Shown piece after piece: positions 26,757 through 35,882 of a stretch of 64,000 nt of DNA. Positions within the stretch are counted from its first letter, which is position 1. Each line of letters begins with the position of its first letter. This DNA comes from CAVYWD01 sp963772225 (GTDB taxonomy: Bacteria; Myxococcota; Myxococcia; Myxococcales; UBA5297): positions 2,356,001 to 2,420,000 of the forward strand of contig CAVYWD010000002.1 in NCBI GenBank assembly GCA_963772225.1, read 5' to 3'. The notes under the pieces are model-generated. The model did not search any database. It saw only the letters and a program-made list of their open reading frames with translations, and was not told the origin of the DNA. The translations under genes were made by a program, and so were the position numbers.

Positions 26757-28277
26757 TCAACCCTTGACCGCAAGCTCGAAAAGGCACTGGACGAGTGGCT
26801 GGCGCAGAAGCCCGTAGGACCAAAGAGCACCCAGGAATGTCGGGGAGACCACGGTGCACCGACCGTAGGTCCCGAAGCCAATGACATCGTCGTCTTCCGC
26901 CATGGAGGCGTAGACTCGCGCGCCGGGTATGACGCGGCGAAACGGCTCCCCGCCCATCCAGTTCACGGCTGGGCGCTCCCGCTCTCCGTCCCATATCGTG
27001 GCGGAGAACACCTCGCCGGCTGGGATCTCGAAGGAACTGCTGTGGAGTGGTTCGAGCGTTCTCAGCGCGCTGTAGAGCACGCGATGCGGATTAGTGGCAT
27101 CGGGCGAATCGGGACTCGGGAATCGGAAGCCGAAGAGAGCGCCCTCGTCCCAGGGTGGGTCCTCCGGCTCCAGAGCCTCGCCCCAAAACCCGCGCTTTCC
27201 GCGAGAGCAAACGTAGCGAAGGGTGGCTGATTGGGCGTCGTAGTCGACCTGTCGATAGCCGAAACCCTGCGGACACCAAAGCACGACCTCGCCGCCGAGC
27301 TCGGCGAAGCGCGAGAGATGGCGCCAGTAACGAGTGGTCAAGGACTCCTGACCGACGAACACGAGGCGCTTTTCGGAGTGGATTTCGGGAACCTCGCGAT
27401 CCATGTCGAGGTCACTGTAGATGCGCAACGACACGCCTGCAGCGTCGGCCAACGCGAAGAAAGGAAGGAGAATATCGATATCGTCGTTCCAGACCCCCTC
27501 GAGGCGCGACAGCTCCTCGTCCCAGAGCCACTTCGACCAGCGGTGATTCGTACGGAAAGGTTGATCGAGGCGAATCGAATGGTGCAGAGGCCAGTGCGGC
27601 TGATTCAGGTGGACATTCAGCTTCGCGGTGATCATGCGAACGGCTGTCGCAGAGGCCCAGCCGAGAAGCCCCGCCTTGGCGAGGCGATGAATGAAGAGGT
27701 CGGCGCTCGGACGGTTATGCCCCGGATAGAACCCGCCGGACTCGTGGTAGCCCCACATGGTGAAGGTGGGCACGACCACGGCAGCCGAGGCTGGAGAGCC
27801 GTCGGGTTCGTTGATGAAGAGGCTCCAACAGACCCGAGCCCGAAGGGGGTTTCGGAACTCGAGAATATACATACCTCCCTTCGCTCCGCGCGGAATCGTG
27901 ATCTCGAAACTCTGCTGCGTCTCACGAATGGTCTCGGGCGGAAAGCAGTGGCAAGGCACGAGCGCGGGCCGCCCAGTAGCGTCAGAGGACACGCGACTGA
28001 GTATGGGTGTGATCGGAAATTGGGCGGGCGCGGCGCCAGTGACGGAGACAGCGAAGCGGACCGTGGCCCCGGCGGCAAAGACGCTGCCGGAAGAAGCGTG
28101 TGAGAGCTCGCGGACCGCGAACGCCGGGGCCGCACGGGAGACGACCTCGTCCTCGAGGCGCTCGAAGAAGAGGCGGAGAGGTCTCCCGGCGAGAGTCCTG
28201 GGCCCGACGGTACCGTTCACCGTGAGCCGCTGGACGAGGGAGTAGACGAACTCAGCACCGAGCCAGGGGAGGATCAC
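26757..28277 (-). CDS. N,N-dimethylformamidase large-subunit-like protein
   Basis: 506 residues. A beta-rich N-terminal half (FAVRELSHASSGSVFAAG, GGMYILEFRNPLRARVCW) is followed by a domain with VVPTFTMWGYHESGGFYPGH, SLRIYSDLDMDREVPEIHSE and LVFVGQESLTTRYWRHLSRF. This order fits the DMFase beta-subunit-like C-terminal fold, in which the usual 'vghdEYwS' is here GQESLTTRYW. Relatives with the same fold occur in secreted and glycan-linked proteins. No signal peptide is seen. The ATG overlaps the stop of the oxidoreductase gene (ATGA), so it is part of the sugar operon. The reaction is unknown. Confidence 0.55.
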   Translation of the reverse strand: MILPWLGAEFVYSLVQRLTVNGTVGPRTLAGRPLRLFFERLEDEVVSRAAPAFAVRELSHASSGSVFAAGATVRFAVSVTGAAPAQFPITPILSRVSSDATGRPALVPCHCFPPETIRETQQSFEITIPRGAKGGMYILEFRNPLRARVCWSLFINEPDGSPASAAVVVPTFTMWGYHESGGFYPGHNRPSADLFIHRLAKAGLLGWASATAVRMITAKLNVHLNQPHWPLHHSIRLDQPFRTNHRWSKWLWDEELSRLEGVWNDDIDILLPFFALADAAGVSLRIYSDLDMDREVPEIHSEKRLVFVGQESLTTRYWRHLSRFAELGGEVVLWCPQGFGYRQVDYDAQSATLRYVCSRGKRGFWGEALEPEDPPWDEGALFGFRFPSPDSPDATNPHRVLYSALRTLEPLHSSSFEIPAGEVFSATIWDGERERPAVNWMGGEPFRRVIPGARVYASMAEDDDVIGFGTYGRCTVVSPTFLGALWSYGLLRQPLVQCLFELAVKG

Positions 28278-29434
28278 GAGGGCGTTCCTTGGGCGAGTCG
28301 ACCGGCGGGCGATTGCGCCTCAGCGTTGAGAGCATAGTCGACGCGGACGCGTTCGCCCCTGCGCAGGGATTCCTCGACCGCTTCGCAAACGCAGAAATCT
28401 CGCGCGGCATCCTCGAGCGTCCCGTCAAGCTGTTCAAGGCCGTCAATCGTGCGGATGAAGTTCCGAACGACGGCAGTGCAGGACTCCACGTGCTCGTAGG
28501 ACGAAAAGGGATATCGCTCCAAGCGAACAGGGGCCTTTCGAAGGAGGTACGAGAGGCCCTTGGTGAGCGGCGTGCGCAGGCGGCCGCGGGAGAGAGTGCC
28601 GGGCTTGGACCCAAGCCAACGTTCGGGGCGGTCGGAGTTGGGCTTGGAGAAGAGGAAGACGTCGTCGACGCAGGCGCGCGTTCCAAAGACCTTGGTCGGG
28701 TGTTGCTTCGGCAGCGCTGAGCCGATGTTTACGGCGGTCTTCCCGATCGCGCCGTTGCGGAACTTCAGAACGACGGACACATGGCTTTCCGCGGGGTACT
28801 CGGGCCATGCAGAGCGCGTCCCGACGGCATCGACCGACTCCACTTCGTCGGCAATGAACCAGCGCATCAGGTCGACGAAGTGCGTGCCGCCGACGCCGGA
28901 AAAGACGGGCTGCACCGTACTCGAGTCTTCACGCCAACGGCTCGTGCCAAAGGTGCGAACGCGAATGTTGTGGAAGTAGTCGGCCTCGACAGCATAGACA
29001 TCGCCGAGGGCACCAGCGCGTATGAGGCGGTGAATTTCGCGATAGAGCCAGAAGAAACGGAGCTGGTAGTGTAGCCCAACCACGGCCTTGGTGGAAGCGG
29101 CGGCATCGAGCAGGGCGCGTACTTGCGCGCGCGATGATGCGATCGGCTTCTCGACCTGAACGTGTCTGCCGGATTGCAGGGCCGCGATCGCCTGCTCCGA
29201 ATGGAGATGATCGGGCGTGCAGATCGAGATGATGTCGCAGTCGCTGTGAGCGAGAAGGTCGCGATAGTCCGAGCACTGGTAGGCTCGCTTGAGGTCGAAC
29301 TCGCTGGCACGGCGCCGAACGAGCTCGGCCTGAGTGTCGCATATCGCGCCGACAGTGACGCCGTTGGCGGGCCAATAACGAAGGTGGCCAAGCCCAGCGC
29401 CACCGAGACCAATGATGCCGACTTTGTGTGCCAT
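28274..29434 (-). CDS. Gfo/Idh/MocA-family oxidoreductase
   Basis: 386 residues. NAD(P)-binding Rossmann fold at the N-terminus (VGIIGLGGAGLGHLRYW), CTPDHLHSEQAIAALQSGRH and VEKPIA (the conserved EKP near residue 95). The C-terminal half has GGTHFVDLMRWFI. Members of this family in surface-glycan loci reduce or oxidise 3-keto or 2-keto nucleotide sugars. The next gene upstream is a sugar aminotransferase; the pair could make a 3-amino sugar, as in WlbA/WlbE-type pathways. The substrate is not determined. Confidence 0.85.
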   Translation of the reverse strand: MAHKVGIIGLGGAGLGHLRYWPANGVTVGAICDTQAELVRRRASEFDLKRAYQCSDYRDLLAHSDCDIISICTPDHLHSEQAIAALQSGRHVQVEKPIASSRAQVRALLDAAASTKAVVGLHYQLRFFWLYREIHRLIRAGALGDVYAVEADYFHNIRVRTFGTSRWREDSSTVQPVFSGVGGTHFVDLMRWFIADEVESVDAVGTRSAWPEYPAESHVSVVLKFRNGAIGKTAVNIGSALPKQHPTKVFGTRACVDDVFLFSKPNSDRPERWLGSKPGTLSRGRLRTPLTKGLSYLLRKAPVRLERYPFSSYEHVESCTAVVRNFIRTIDGLEQLDGTLEDAARDFCVCEAVEESLRRGERVRVDYALNAEAQSPAGRLAQGTPS

Positions 29435-29442
29435 GAGTGTGC

Positions 29443-30603
29443 CTAGACCTTCTTCAGGGCGTCCCGGAGGGTGTTGGAAACGTATTCGATTTGAGCTTCA
29501 GTCATCGAGGGGAAGATCGGTAGAGACAGGAGCTCGCCGCTCAGCGTAGAGGCGTTCTGGAGGCCTTGGCCCGTGATGCCGAGACGTATGTAGTACGGCA
29601 TCAGGTGCAGGGCCTTCCAGTGAATACTGAGGGTAATTTGATGGTCACGCAACGTCCCGAGCACCTGGTCGCGGCGGCCGCCGGGGATGCGAACGGCGAA
29701 GAGGTGCCAGGAGTTGTTGAATGCAGGGGTCTGCTCGAGGAGGTGCAGTCCGGGCACGTCCCGGAGACGCGCGCTATAGGAGGCTGCGACGCGGCTCCTC
29801 TCGTCGCGAAGCCGGGTGGCCTTCGCGAGCTGCTCGAGCCCGAGAGCCGCGGCGAGATCGGTCATGTTGTACTTGAAGCCAGCCTCCACGATGTCGTACT
29901 CGGGTCGACCGTTCGACGAATACCGGTTGTAGGCGTCGCAATCAATCCCGTGAAGGGACATGATCCTCATCCTACGAGCGAGCTCCGGCTGCTTCGTAAC
30001 GACCATGCCGCCCTCGCCGGTCGTAATCGTCTTGTTGGCATAGAAGGAGAAGCAGGCGGCATCGGAAAGCGTGCCGGGGAAGATTGTCCCTGCAGGGTCC
30101 TGAATGGAGGCAGGGAAGGCGTGGGCAGCGTCCTCGACGACCTTGAGGTCATAGCGGCGCGCGAGGTCGGCCAGACGGCGCATGTCGACCATCTTTCCGC
30201 CGTAGTGAACCGGGATGATGGCTTTGGCGGGCGTTCCGGCCTGACGAAGGGTCTCGCAGGCGGCCGCGGCGCTCTCGAGCGACATGTTGCAGTCGCTCGA
30301 GTCTGAGTCAACGAAGATCGGGGTAGCCCCAAAGTAGCGGACGACTTCAGCGGTTGCAGCGAAGGTCAAAGAAGGGACAAGGATGCGGTCGTTGCGTTGG
30401 ACGCCCACCGCCTCAAGCGCGAGGTGGAGAGCCGCCGTGCAGGAGTTCACAGCGAGGGCGTGTTGAGCCTTGACGGCCATAGCAAAGCCCTCCTCGAACT
30501 GCTTGCAGAGAGCGCCCGTTGTGAGCCACCCAGAGTCAAGGACGCGAAGGAGGGCCTCACGCTCGGGGTTGCCGATATCTGGAACGAAGTACGGGACCTT
30601 CAT
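29443..30603 (-). CDS. DegT/DnrJ/EryC1/StrS sugar aminotransferase
   Basis: 386 residues, full length. PLP-dependent transamination of a keto-nucleotide sugar. The PLP-lysine is present: CFSFYANKTITTGEGG with Lys191. VNSCTAALHLALEAVG (phosphate site), VVEDAAHAFP and YNMTDLAAALGLEQL are conserved. Unlike the two His-type relatives in this window (12983-14359 and 22454-23719) this should be a true aminotransferase. With the adjacent Gfo/Idh/MocA gene it probably makes an amino sugar for the repeat unit. Confidence 0.88.
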   Translation of the reverse strand: MKVPYFVPDIGNPEREALLRVLDSGWLTTGALCKQFEEGFAMAVKAQHALAVNSCTAALHLALEAVGVQRNDRILVPSLTFAATAEVVRYFGATPIFVDSDSSDCNMSLESAAAACETLRQAGTPAKAIIPVHYGGKMVDMRRLADLARRYDLKVVEDAAHAFPASIQDPAGTIFPGTLSDAACFSFYANKTITTGEGGMVVTKQPELARRMRIMSLHGIDCDAYNRYSSNGRPEYDIVEAGFKYNMTDLAAALGLEQLAKATRLRDERSRVAASYSARLRDVPGLHLLEQTPAFNNSWHLFAVRIPGGRRDQVLGTLRDHQITLSIHWKALHLMPYYIRLGITGQGLQNASTLSGELLSLPIFPSMTEAQIEYVSNTLRDALKKV

Positions 30604-30624
30604 CGGAGCTCCTTGGTTGAAGGC

Positions 30625-31698
30625 CTAGAGGGCGGGGCTGCCGCCGGCCAGGCTCTTGCTGAACACGCGGCGTGCGCGCAACCATGCCCGCCGCAGGGGG
30701 CGAGCGCGCCACTCGAAGGATACCTTGCCTGGGTCAAATTCGTCGTCGGGCAGGCAGTAGGGGCGCTGGAACCGGAGCGTAGGGTCGGCGAGCGTCGAGA
30801 GGCAGAAGCCTACGTCGAGGCACACGGTTCGCAGCGGCCGGAGCTGAAGAAGGACGTTGGCCGAGCCGACTCCGGCGCCGACAAGTACGAGATCGAAGTC
30901 GCCCCGAAGGCCGGAGAGGTCGAGTCGGTCGAACATGGCGTGCGAGTGGGAGAGGGGAAGGAAAGCGACCTGCCGGGCGCCCGCCCTAAGAAGGCCGCGT
31001 TGGATTCCCTGCTGCTTGGCATCGGTCAGACCAGTGGCGACGAGGATCGACTTGTCCCCGAGCAGCCGGGCGCGGTCGGGCCCGTGGAGGAGGACGTAGA
31101 CACAGTACATCGGATAATAGTTGGCTTCGGTCAGCGGGATGTCGTGGTCGTCGAACCAGTCGAGAATCTCCGGCAGATAGTCGTTCACGAGACCGGAGTC
31201 GTGGAGAGCCAGCGCGAGGATTCCATCGCTTGCGATCTCGCGAATCATCGCTGGGTAGCGCGACTGGAGCTGTGCGACCTCCTCCTCTGTATAGGATTCG
31301 TATCCATAGCAGGTGGCGCCGCTCCGATGGTCGTTCTTGGGCGGGCCGCGGAGAGTGCGCCGAAGCAAGGCGCGGGGGCCCTGCCGCCAAAGAGGCCTGC
31401 GGTTCGCGGCTGGTCCAATGGCGAATTGGAATTCGCCGTCGGCCATTCGGTAAAGGGGGAAATGAGTGCCAGTGCCCATCGCGCCAAGAATCTTGTCGGC
31501 GCACTCGCGGTACCATTCATGGCAGTGTCGTTCGCGAAAGGCGTGGGCGCGCACAACCCAGACGGGGTCGTCATGCATCGCGAACCCAGGAAAGGAGAGG
31601 GAAACGCGAGGCAAGAGCCGGTTTCGCAGAGGGGTTGGTCGGGGGGCGGTCGCGGTTCGAGCCATTTGCGCATCTCCAGCAGGTGCTCGGACTATCAT
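30625..31698 (-). CDS. GT-D-fold-like glycosyltransferase candidate
   Basis: 357 residues from the outermost start at 31698; a later Met (31665) is possible. PLYRMADGEFQFAIG near residue 82 matches the R-x-(G/A)-D-G-E signature of GT-D (DUF1792-like) glycosyltransferases. The C-terminal FDLVLVGAGVGSANVLLQL plus CLDVG corresponds to the nucleotide-sugar end of that fold, where 'aLGptatvLa...alDiG' is usual. The middle has YPMYCVYVLLHGPDRARLLG. The assignment comes from these two motifs only. It lies between the flippase and aminotransferase genes in the same operon. Confidence 0.6.
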   Translation of the reverse strand: MIVRAPAGDAQMARTATAPRPTPLRNRLLPRVSLSFPGFAMHDDPVWVVRAHAFRERHCHEWYRECADKILGAMGTGTHFPLYRMADGEFQFAIGPAANRRPLWRQGPRALLRRTLRGPPKNDHRSGATCYGYESYTEEEVAQLQSRYPAMIREIASDGILALALHDSGLVNDYLPEILDWFDDHDIPLTEANYYPMYCVYVLLHGPDRARLLGDKSILVATGLTDAKQQGIQRGLLRAGARQVAFLPLSHSHAMFDRLDLSGLRGDFDLVLVGAGVGSANVLLQLRPLRTVCLDVGFCLSTLADPTLRFQRPYCLPDDEFDPGKVSFEWRARPLRRAWLRARRVFSKSLAGGSPAL

Positions 31699-31719
31699 AC
31701 CCAGAAGAGGCGAGAGAAC

Positions 31720-33223
31720 TCAGTGACTGATGCTCAGGACTCGAAGGAACAAGCGTCTCGAACGGCCGTCGAAGGCGAGAACGAGCGCAGCGCCGAGAGC
31801 GGCCAAGCCGCAGCCCGTCGAGGCAAAGGACCACCATGTCCACCCGATTGGCAGGGTCTTGAGAACACGATAGGCGAGAAAGCCGCAGCAGACGAGGAGG
31901 AGGACAATCGCCACATGGCCGAGCCACTGAAGCAGCACTTGCCTGCCGGAGAGCCCAAGCAGCCGCCCGGCGAGCACCGGGATGAACCAGCCCGTTGCTG
32001 CGCCCGTTGCGAGGGCCGCTGCCAAGGGCATACCGATTAGGCCAAGCCAGCGAGCAAGCAGGAGCTGGAGCGGCAGCTTGACGATCGCCTCGGCAAGAAG
32101 GCTCAGCGAGCTCGCACGAATAGAGCCTAATGCGAAGACCACAGAGGATTGGACCGAGACCATAATAGAGAAGCTTGCCGCCAGGGCCTGGGCAGTCGTC
32201 AACAGCTCGCCGCCGAAGTAGGTGGGTCCGACCCAGAGACAAGAAGAAGTAGTTCAGGGCAACCACCGCTGCGGCGCCTACGGCGACGGCTCGGCTGGTA
32301 ACGCGCCCGAGGTCGTTCACATTGGATACGAGGCGCGCGCGGTCGGGGTTTGACGCGACAAATGCGAGTCCGGGCATGGCGGCGACGCCGATACGTTCGA
32401 CCGCGAGGCGCACGATGTCCATCGCCTTTCCTGTGAGGCTGAGAATCGCTGCGGCCTGCGGCGATATCAATTGCGCAGTTATGACGGCATCGAGACGGCT
32501 GACGACAATCCCGCCAAGGCGACTGACGAAGGTATAGGACGCAGAGCCAAGGAGCTCGCGCAACTCAGCAGTGCGAAAGGCTAAATGAGGGAGGTTGCGA
32601 CGCGCCCATATCAGGAGAGGAATGCCTCCCGCGACGAAGAAGAACGTTGAGCGGACCAACGACCCGAAGGGGAGCGAGACGAGACCGTGTCCCTTCAAGA
32701 GGAAGACGAGAGTTGCCACCAATCCGAGCAAAGACCCGGAGGTGTTGACGATGCCGGCAGTCAGGCTACGTTGAAGGCCGAGGTTGACTGCGAAAATCGA
32801 GTAGGACGCGATGACGAAGCACGTGCTGATGATGCCGACCCTGAAGCTCGAGGCGAGGACGGCCACGTGTTGAGGAGCGTTGGCGATGCGAGCGATGCTT
32901 TCGGCGAACGGCAACGCGGCCAATGGAAGCATCGCAACCATCTGGCCCAACACTAGGCCTGTGCCGACGACGATTGGGAGCCGGTTGTGTTCAGCACGCC
33001 CGAGTGTGGAAGCGACACGTTGCTGCAGAAGCGATCCGAGCCCGGGGTCCACCAGCTCCAACCATCCGAGCACATTGCCTATCGCAAGCCAGGCTCCATA
33101 GAGGTCGAGCGGTAGATAACGAAGGTAGATTGGCACTAGGACAATGCCTTGAAGAAGGGCGACTCCTATCCCGACATAATGAAAGACGAGATTGACTCCC
33201 ATCGAGCGACGGAGGCTGCTCAC
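31720..33223 (-). CDS. Wzx-like polysaccharide flippase, frameshifted
   Basis: Moves lipid-linked repeat units across the inner membrane. Many hydrophobic helices are visible, starting MGVNLVFHYVGIGVALLQGI then VLVPIYLRYLPLDLYGAW, the typical PST/MATE-like N-terminus, with KAMDIVRLAVERIGVAAMPG in mid-protein. The frame breaks near 32233-32241: upstream frame ...ALNYFFLSL, downstream frame WVGPTYFGGELLTTAQALAA. Both together give about 500 residues, the normal length. As written the product would lose the last four or so helices. The start is the GTG at 33223 or the ATG at 33202. It is the first gene of the minus-strand operon. Confidence 0.8.
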
Positions 33224-34041
33224 AGGACAGGCCCCTGAAAACCGTGGGCATTCGCTCGCACGGCTTTAGCGCAAGGCGCGCCTTCGAAGAATGAATGAGA
33301 ACTCATCCCTGTGCTCGCCGAAGAAGTGTCGGATGGCCCGCGCGGCTTCTGCTCACTGATGAACTTCGCAGGTCGGCCCGCGATTTCCGTCGCGCGCGGT
33401 CGGCGCAGCGAGAACCCGCCAGGTACGCTAGGCGGACCTCTGCGCAAGTCCGAGCGCCCTGCAATGTCTACGCATACCAACGCGAGTGGCACGGCGTCAA
33501 GAAGAGACCCACGCCTCGGGCGGCCGACATCCTTCGGGCCGCAACACGGCATCCTTGCTGCCATGGGTTCGGTCGCTGGCTCCGAGGGCAATGAGGGCTT
33601 AGGCTAAGGCAATTGCCCAACCCGTGCCGACGCGCTTCATCTCTGATTCACTGCGTAGCTGACTGCCGTCCAAATCGACCGGGAGTGCGGCCCCTTGTCT
33701 GGGAGTGACGCCACGACCTTCGAGATAGGCCGGCGCAGACGATGCGCGGGCAGAATGCAAGAAGGTGAGCGGTGCGAAGGCTAGGAGCGCGGCTGTGCGT
33801 GCCCGGGGGTCCCTCAAGCAACACGGGAAGCGTAACCCAGCGCGCGAAGGTGCCCTCTCAAAAGGAGGATGGATGCCGTCGGCCGGCCGCGTCGGCGCTT
33901 GACGCGACGAGGGCAGAAGGGTGTAGCTTCGGCGGCGATCGCGGCCTGGGCACAAGCCCAGCGAAGCCGCGATTGTCGCTGGGCTTGAGGTCTCCAATGT
34001 TCGATGCCTGCCCGCGAGACCGACGAGAAGCGAGGGTCCGA
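33224..34041. promoter_or_regulatory. 818-bp divergent intergenic region
   Basis: Separates the minus-strand ten-gene operon from the + strand methyltransferases, so promoters for both should lie here. No reading frame in it has convincing codon use or recognisable protein text, and no clear -35/-10 or -24/-12 pair could be picked by eye. Confidence 0.4.
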
Positions 34042-34830
34042 ATGACTTCAGCACTGCTGCAGTACGCGAAGGCGCTCCTCAAGCGGGGAGCTAAGCGTGC
34101 GGAGGCGCTTGCGTACTACGGCCAGGGAAGGTATTGCCCTGTATGTGGTCGTTCTTCGCGGCGATTTCGGCCATTCGGGTTACCTCCAAGAGCAGAAGCG
34201 ATGTGCGCGTTCTGTCACTCGCTTGAGCGCCACCGACTTCTGTGGGCCTATTGGAGCCGAGAGACAAAGCTCCTGAGTGGGCCGCGGATGAAAATGCTGC
34301 ATGTTGCTCCGGAGCCGTGCTTTAGGCAGCGGTTGCGCAAAATCCTCGGCGATGGGTACGTCACGGCCGACATTGTGAGCCCGCTCGCAGCGGTGCGAAT
34401 GGATGTGACCAGCATCCCGTGCCGAGACAAATCCTTCGACGTGGTGTACTGCAGCCACGTTCTTGAGCATGTACTCGACGACCGCAAGGCCATGCGGGAA
34501 TTCCGTCGAGTATTGAAGCCGGGAGGGTGGGCGATTCTTCTGGTGCCGATCGGGGCGCCGACGACGTACGAGGATACATCGATCGTGGACCCGCTGGCGC
34601 GCGAACGGGCGTTCGGTCAAAGGGACCACGTGCGAATCTACGGCCCGGACTACCGTGAACGCCTTCGCGAAAGCGGGTTCGAGGTAGAAGTGAAGCGCGT
34701 TCAGGATCTCTTCGACGCACAAGAGGCGGCGAGAATGGGGCTGACTGATGAGAGCGGAGACATCTATGTGTGCACAGTCCGGGAACGCAGCCGAGAGACC
34801 TGCTTTCCAGAAACGGTTGTCTTGGAATAG
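34042..34830 (+). CDS. Class I SAM methyltransferase with N-terminal Cys motif
   Basis: 262 residues from the ATG at 34042; upstream residues in the same frame are low-complexity. The N-terminus has YCPVCGRSSRRF...CAFCHSLERHRL, two CxxC pairs that look like a zinc ribbon. The methyltransferase core follows: MLHVAPEPCFRQRL (SAM loop), VTADIVSP, MDVTSIPCRDKSFDVVYCSH, VLEHVLDD and FRRVLKPGGWAILLVP. This two-part layout is frequent in polysaccharide loci, where such proteins methylate a sugar or lipid carrier, but the substrate is not known. Confidence 0.8.
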   Translation: MTSALLQYAKALLKRGAKRAEALAYYGQGRYCPVCGRSSRRFRPFGLPPRAEAMCAFCHSLERHRLLWAYWSRETKLLSGPRMKMLHVAPEPCFRQRLRKILGDGYVTADIVSPLAAVRMDVTSIPCRDKSFDVVYCSHVLEHVLDDRKAMREFRRVLKPGGWAILLVPIGAPTTYEDTSIVDPLARERAFGQRDHVRIYGPDYRERLRESGFEVEVKRVQDLFDAQEAARMGLTDESGDIYVCTVRERSRETCFPETVVLE

Positions 34831-34923
34831 CGAGAATCGAGGCGCGAGCTTCCCCTGGCACTTTCTGAGAGAACTGCAATACGATGCTCGACAAGAAGAG
34901 TCTCCGCGCCCGGACGGATATTC

Positions 34924-35751
34924 ATGATACAGCAGCCTCAAAGAACGACGGAAATGAAGCGCTCCGTTCAGTCATTTTGGAATGAGGTTCCGTGCGGCTC
35001 CCGCGGGATCTTTCCGGACGACCGGCGAGCCTTCTTCCGTCAACTCGAAGAGGAGCGCTACGAACTAGAACCCTACCTCAAGTCCTTCGCGCGGTTCGAG
35101 GACGGCAGGGGCAAGCGAGTATTGGAGGTCGGGGTCGGGGCCGGCACAGACTTCATCAACTGGGTTCGCAATGGCGCCGACGCAGCCGGCATCGACCTGA
35201 CGGAAGCAGGCATCCGGCTTGCTAGCGAGCGCCTGGGCCTGGAGGCCCTGAGCGCGCGATTGTGCCAGGGCGATGCCGAGAACCTGCCATTTCCGAGTAA
35301 CCACTTCGACCTGGTCTACTCCTACGGAGTGGTTCACCACTCCCCGGACACAACCCGGGCGATCGCGGAAATCCACCGAGTTCTGCGCCCGGGCGGGATC
35401 GCGCGGGTGATGATCTACCATCACCCATCGCTGGTGGGCCTGATGCTGTGGACCGTGCACTGCGTGGGGAAACTGAAGCCGTGGAAGAGCCCGCGCTGGG
35501 CTGTGTACCGATACCTCGAGAGCCCGGGCACGAAGGCCTACACGGTGGGGGAGGCAAAGAACCTGTTTGCAGCTTTCGGACCTGTGTCGGTTCGCACTCA
35601 ACTCTCGCACGGCGACCTTCTTCAAATGCGCCCCGGGCCTAGGTATCAGCACGGCCTATTTCGGCTGCTTTGGGGGCTCTATCCGCGATCGATTCTCAGG
35701 CGGGTGGGCAATAGACTGGGAACGGGCCTTTTCATCGAAGCGATAAAGTAG
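34924..35751 (+). CDS. Class I SAM methyltransferase (UbiE/Methyltransf_11 type)
   Basis: 275 residues from the ATG at 34924; the ATG at 34954 (MKRSVQSFWNEVPCGSRG) matches the family start better. The SAM site is KRVLEVGVGAGTDFINWVRN, then GIDLTEAGIRLASERL, CQGDAENLPFPSNHFDLVYS and EIHRVLRPGGIARVMIYH. The C-terminal half (LWTVHCVGKLKPWKSPRWAV) is typical of related enzymes in glycan clusters. A decayed copy of its middle part lies at 37700-37918. An IS1182-type end remnant starts right after its stop. Confidence 0.82.
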   Translation: MIQQPQRTTEMKRSVQSFWNEVPCGSRGIFPDDRRAFFRQLEEERYELEPYLKSFARFEDGRGKRVLEVGVGAGTDFINWVRNGADAAGIDLTEAGIRLASERLGLEALSARLCQGDAENLPFPSNHFDLVYSYGVVHHSPDTTRAIAEIHRVLRPGGIARVMIYHHPSLVGLMLWTVHCVGKLKPWKSPRWAVYRYLESPGTKAYTVGEAKNLFAAFGPVSVRTQLSHGDLLQMRPGPRYQHGLFRLLWGLYPRSILRRVGNRLGTGLFIEAIK

Positions 35752-35875
35752 GTAAGAATGTCTTCGACCTACGCCGCAACACAGCAGCCGAGAACCTTGA
35801 AACGACTTGACAGTCGCACGACTGCGCGGCGAAGGCCGCTATTTGATAGGGATTCAACGCATTCGGCGCTCTAGC
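35752..35875 (+). mobile_element. IS1182-family right-end remnant
   Basis: About 124 bp matching the 3' end of the intact element at 45500-47257: the last codons of the transposase (NVFDLRRNTAAENLETT then a stop) and the right terminal inverted repeat at 35853-35875, which differs from 47235-47257 at two of 23 positions. The rest of the element is gone. It begins directly after the methyltransferase stop codon. Confidence 0.8.
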
Positions 35876-35882
35876 ATCTGTC

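Noticed and set aside
30397..32040. 547-residue plus-strand frame over the aminotransferase, GT-D-like and flippase genes
   Set aside because: The minus strand encodes recognised proteins at the same place.
33599..34054. Minus-strand frame in the divergent intergenic region
   Set aside because: It has some protein-like text near its end but no ribosome site and poor codon pattern; not enough to call a gene.
35807..35835. TTGACA-like -35 element before the unknown gene
   Set aside because: It lies inside the IS1182 remnant, is part of decayed coding sequence and has no good -10 at 16-18 bp.
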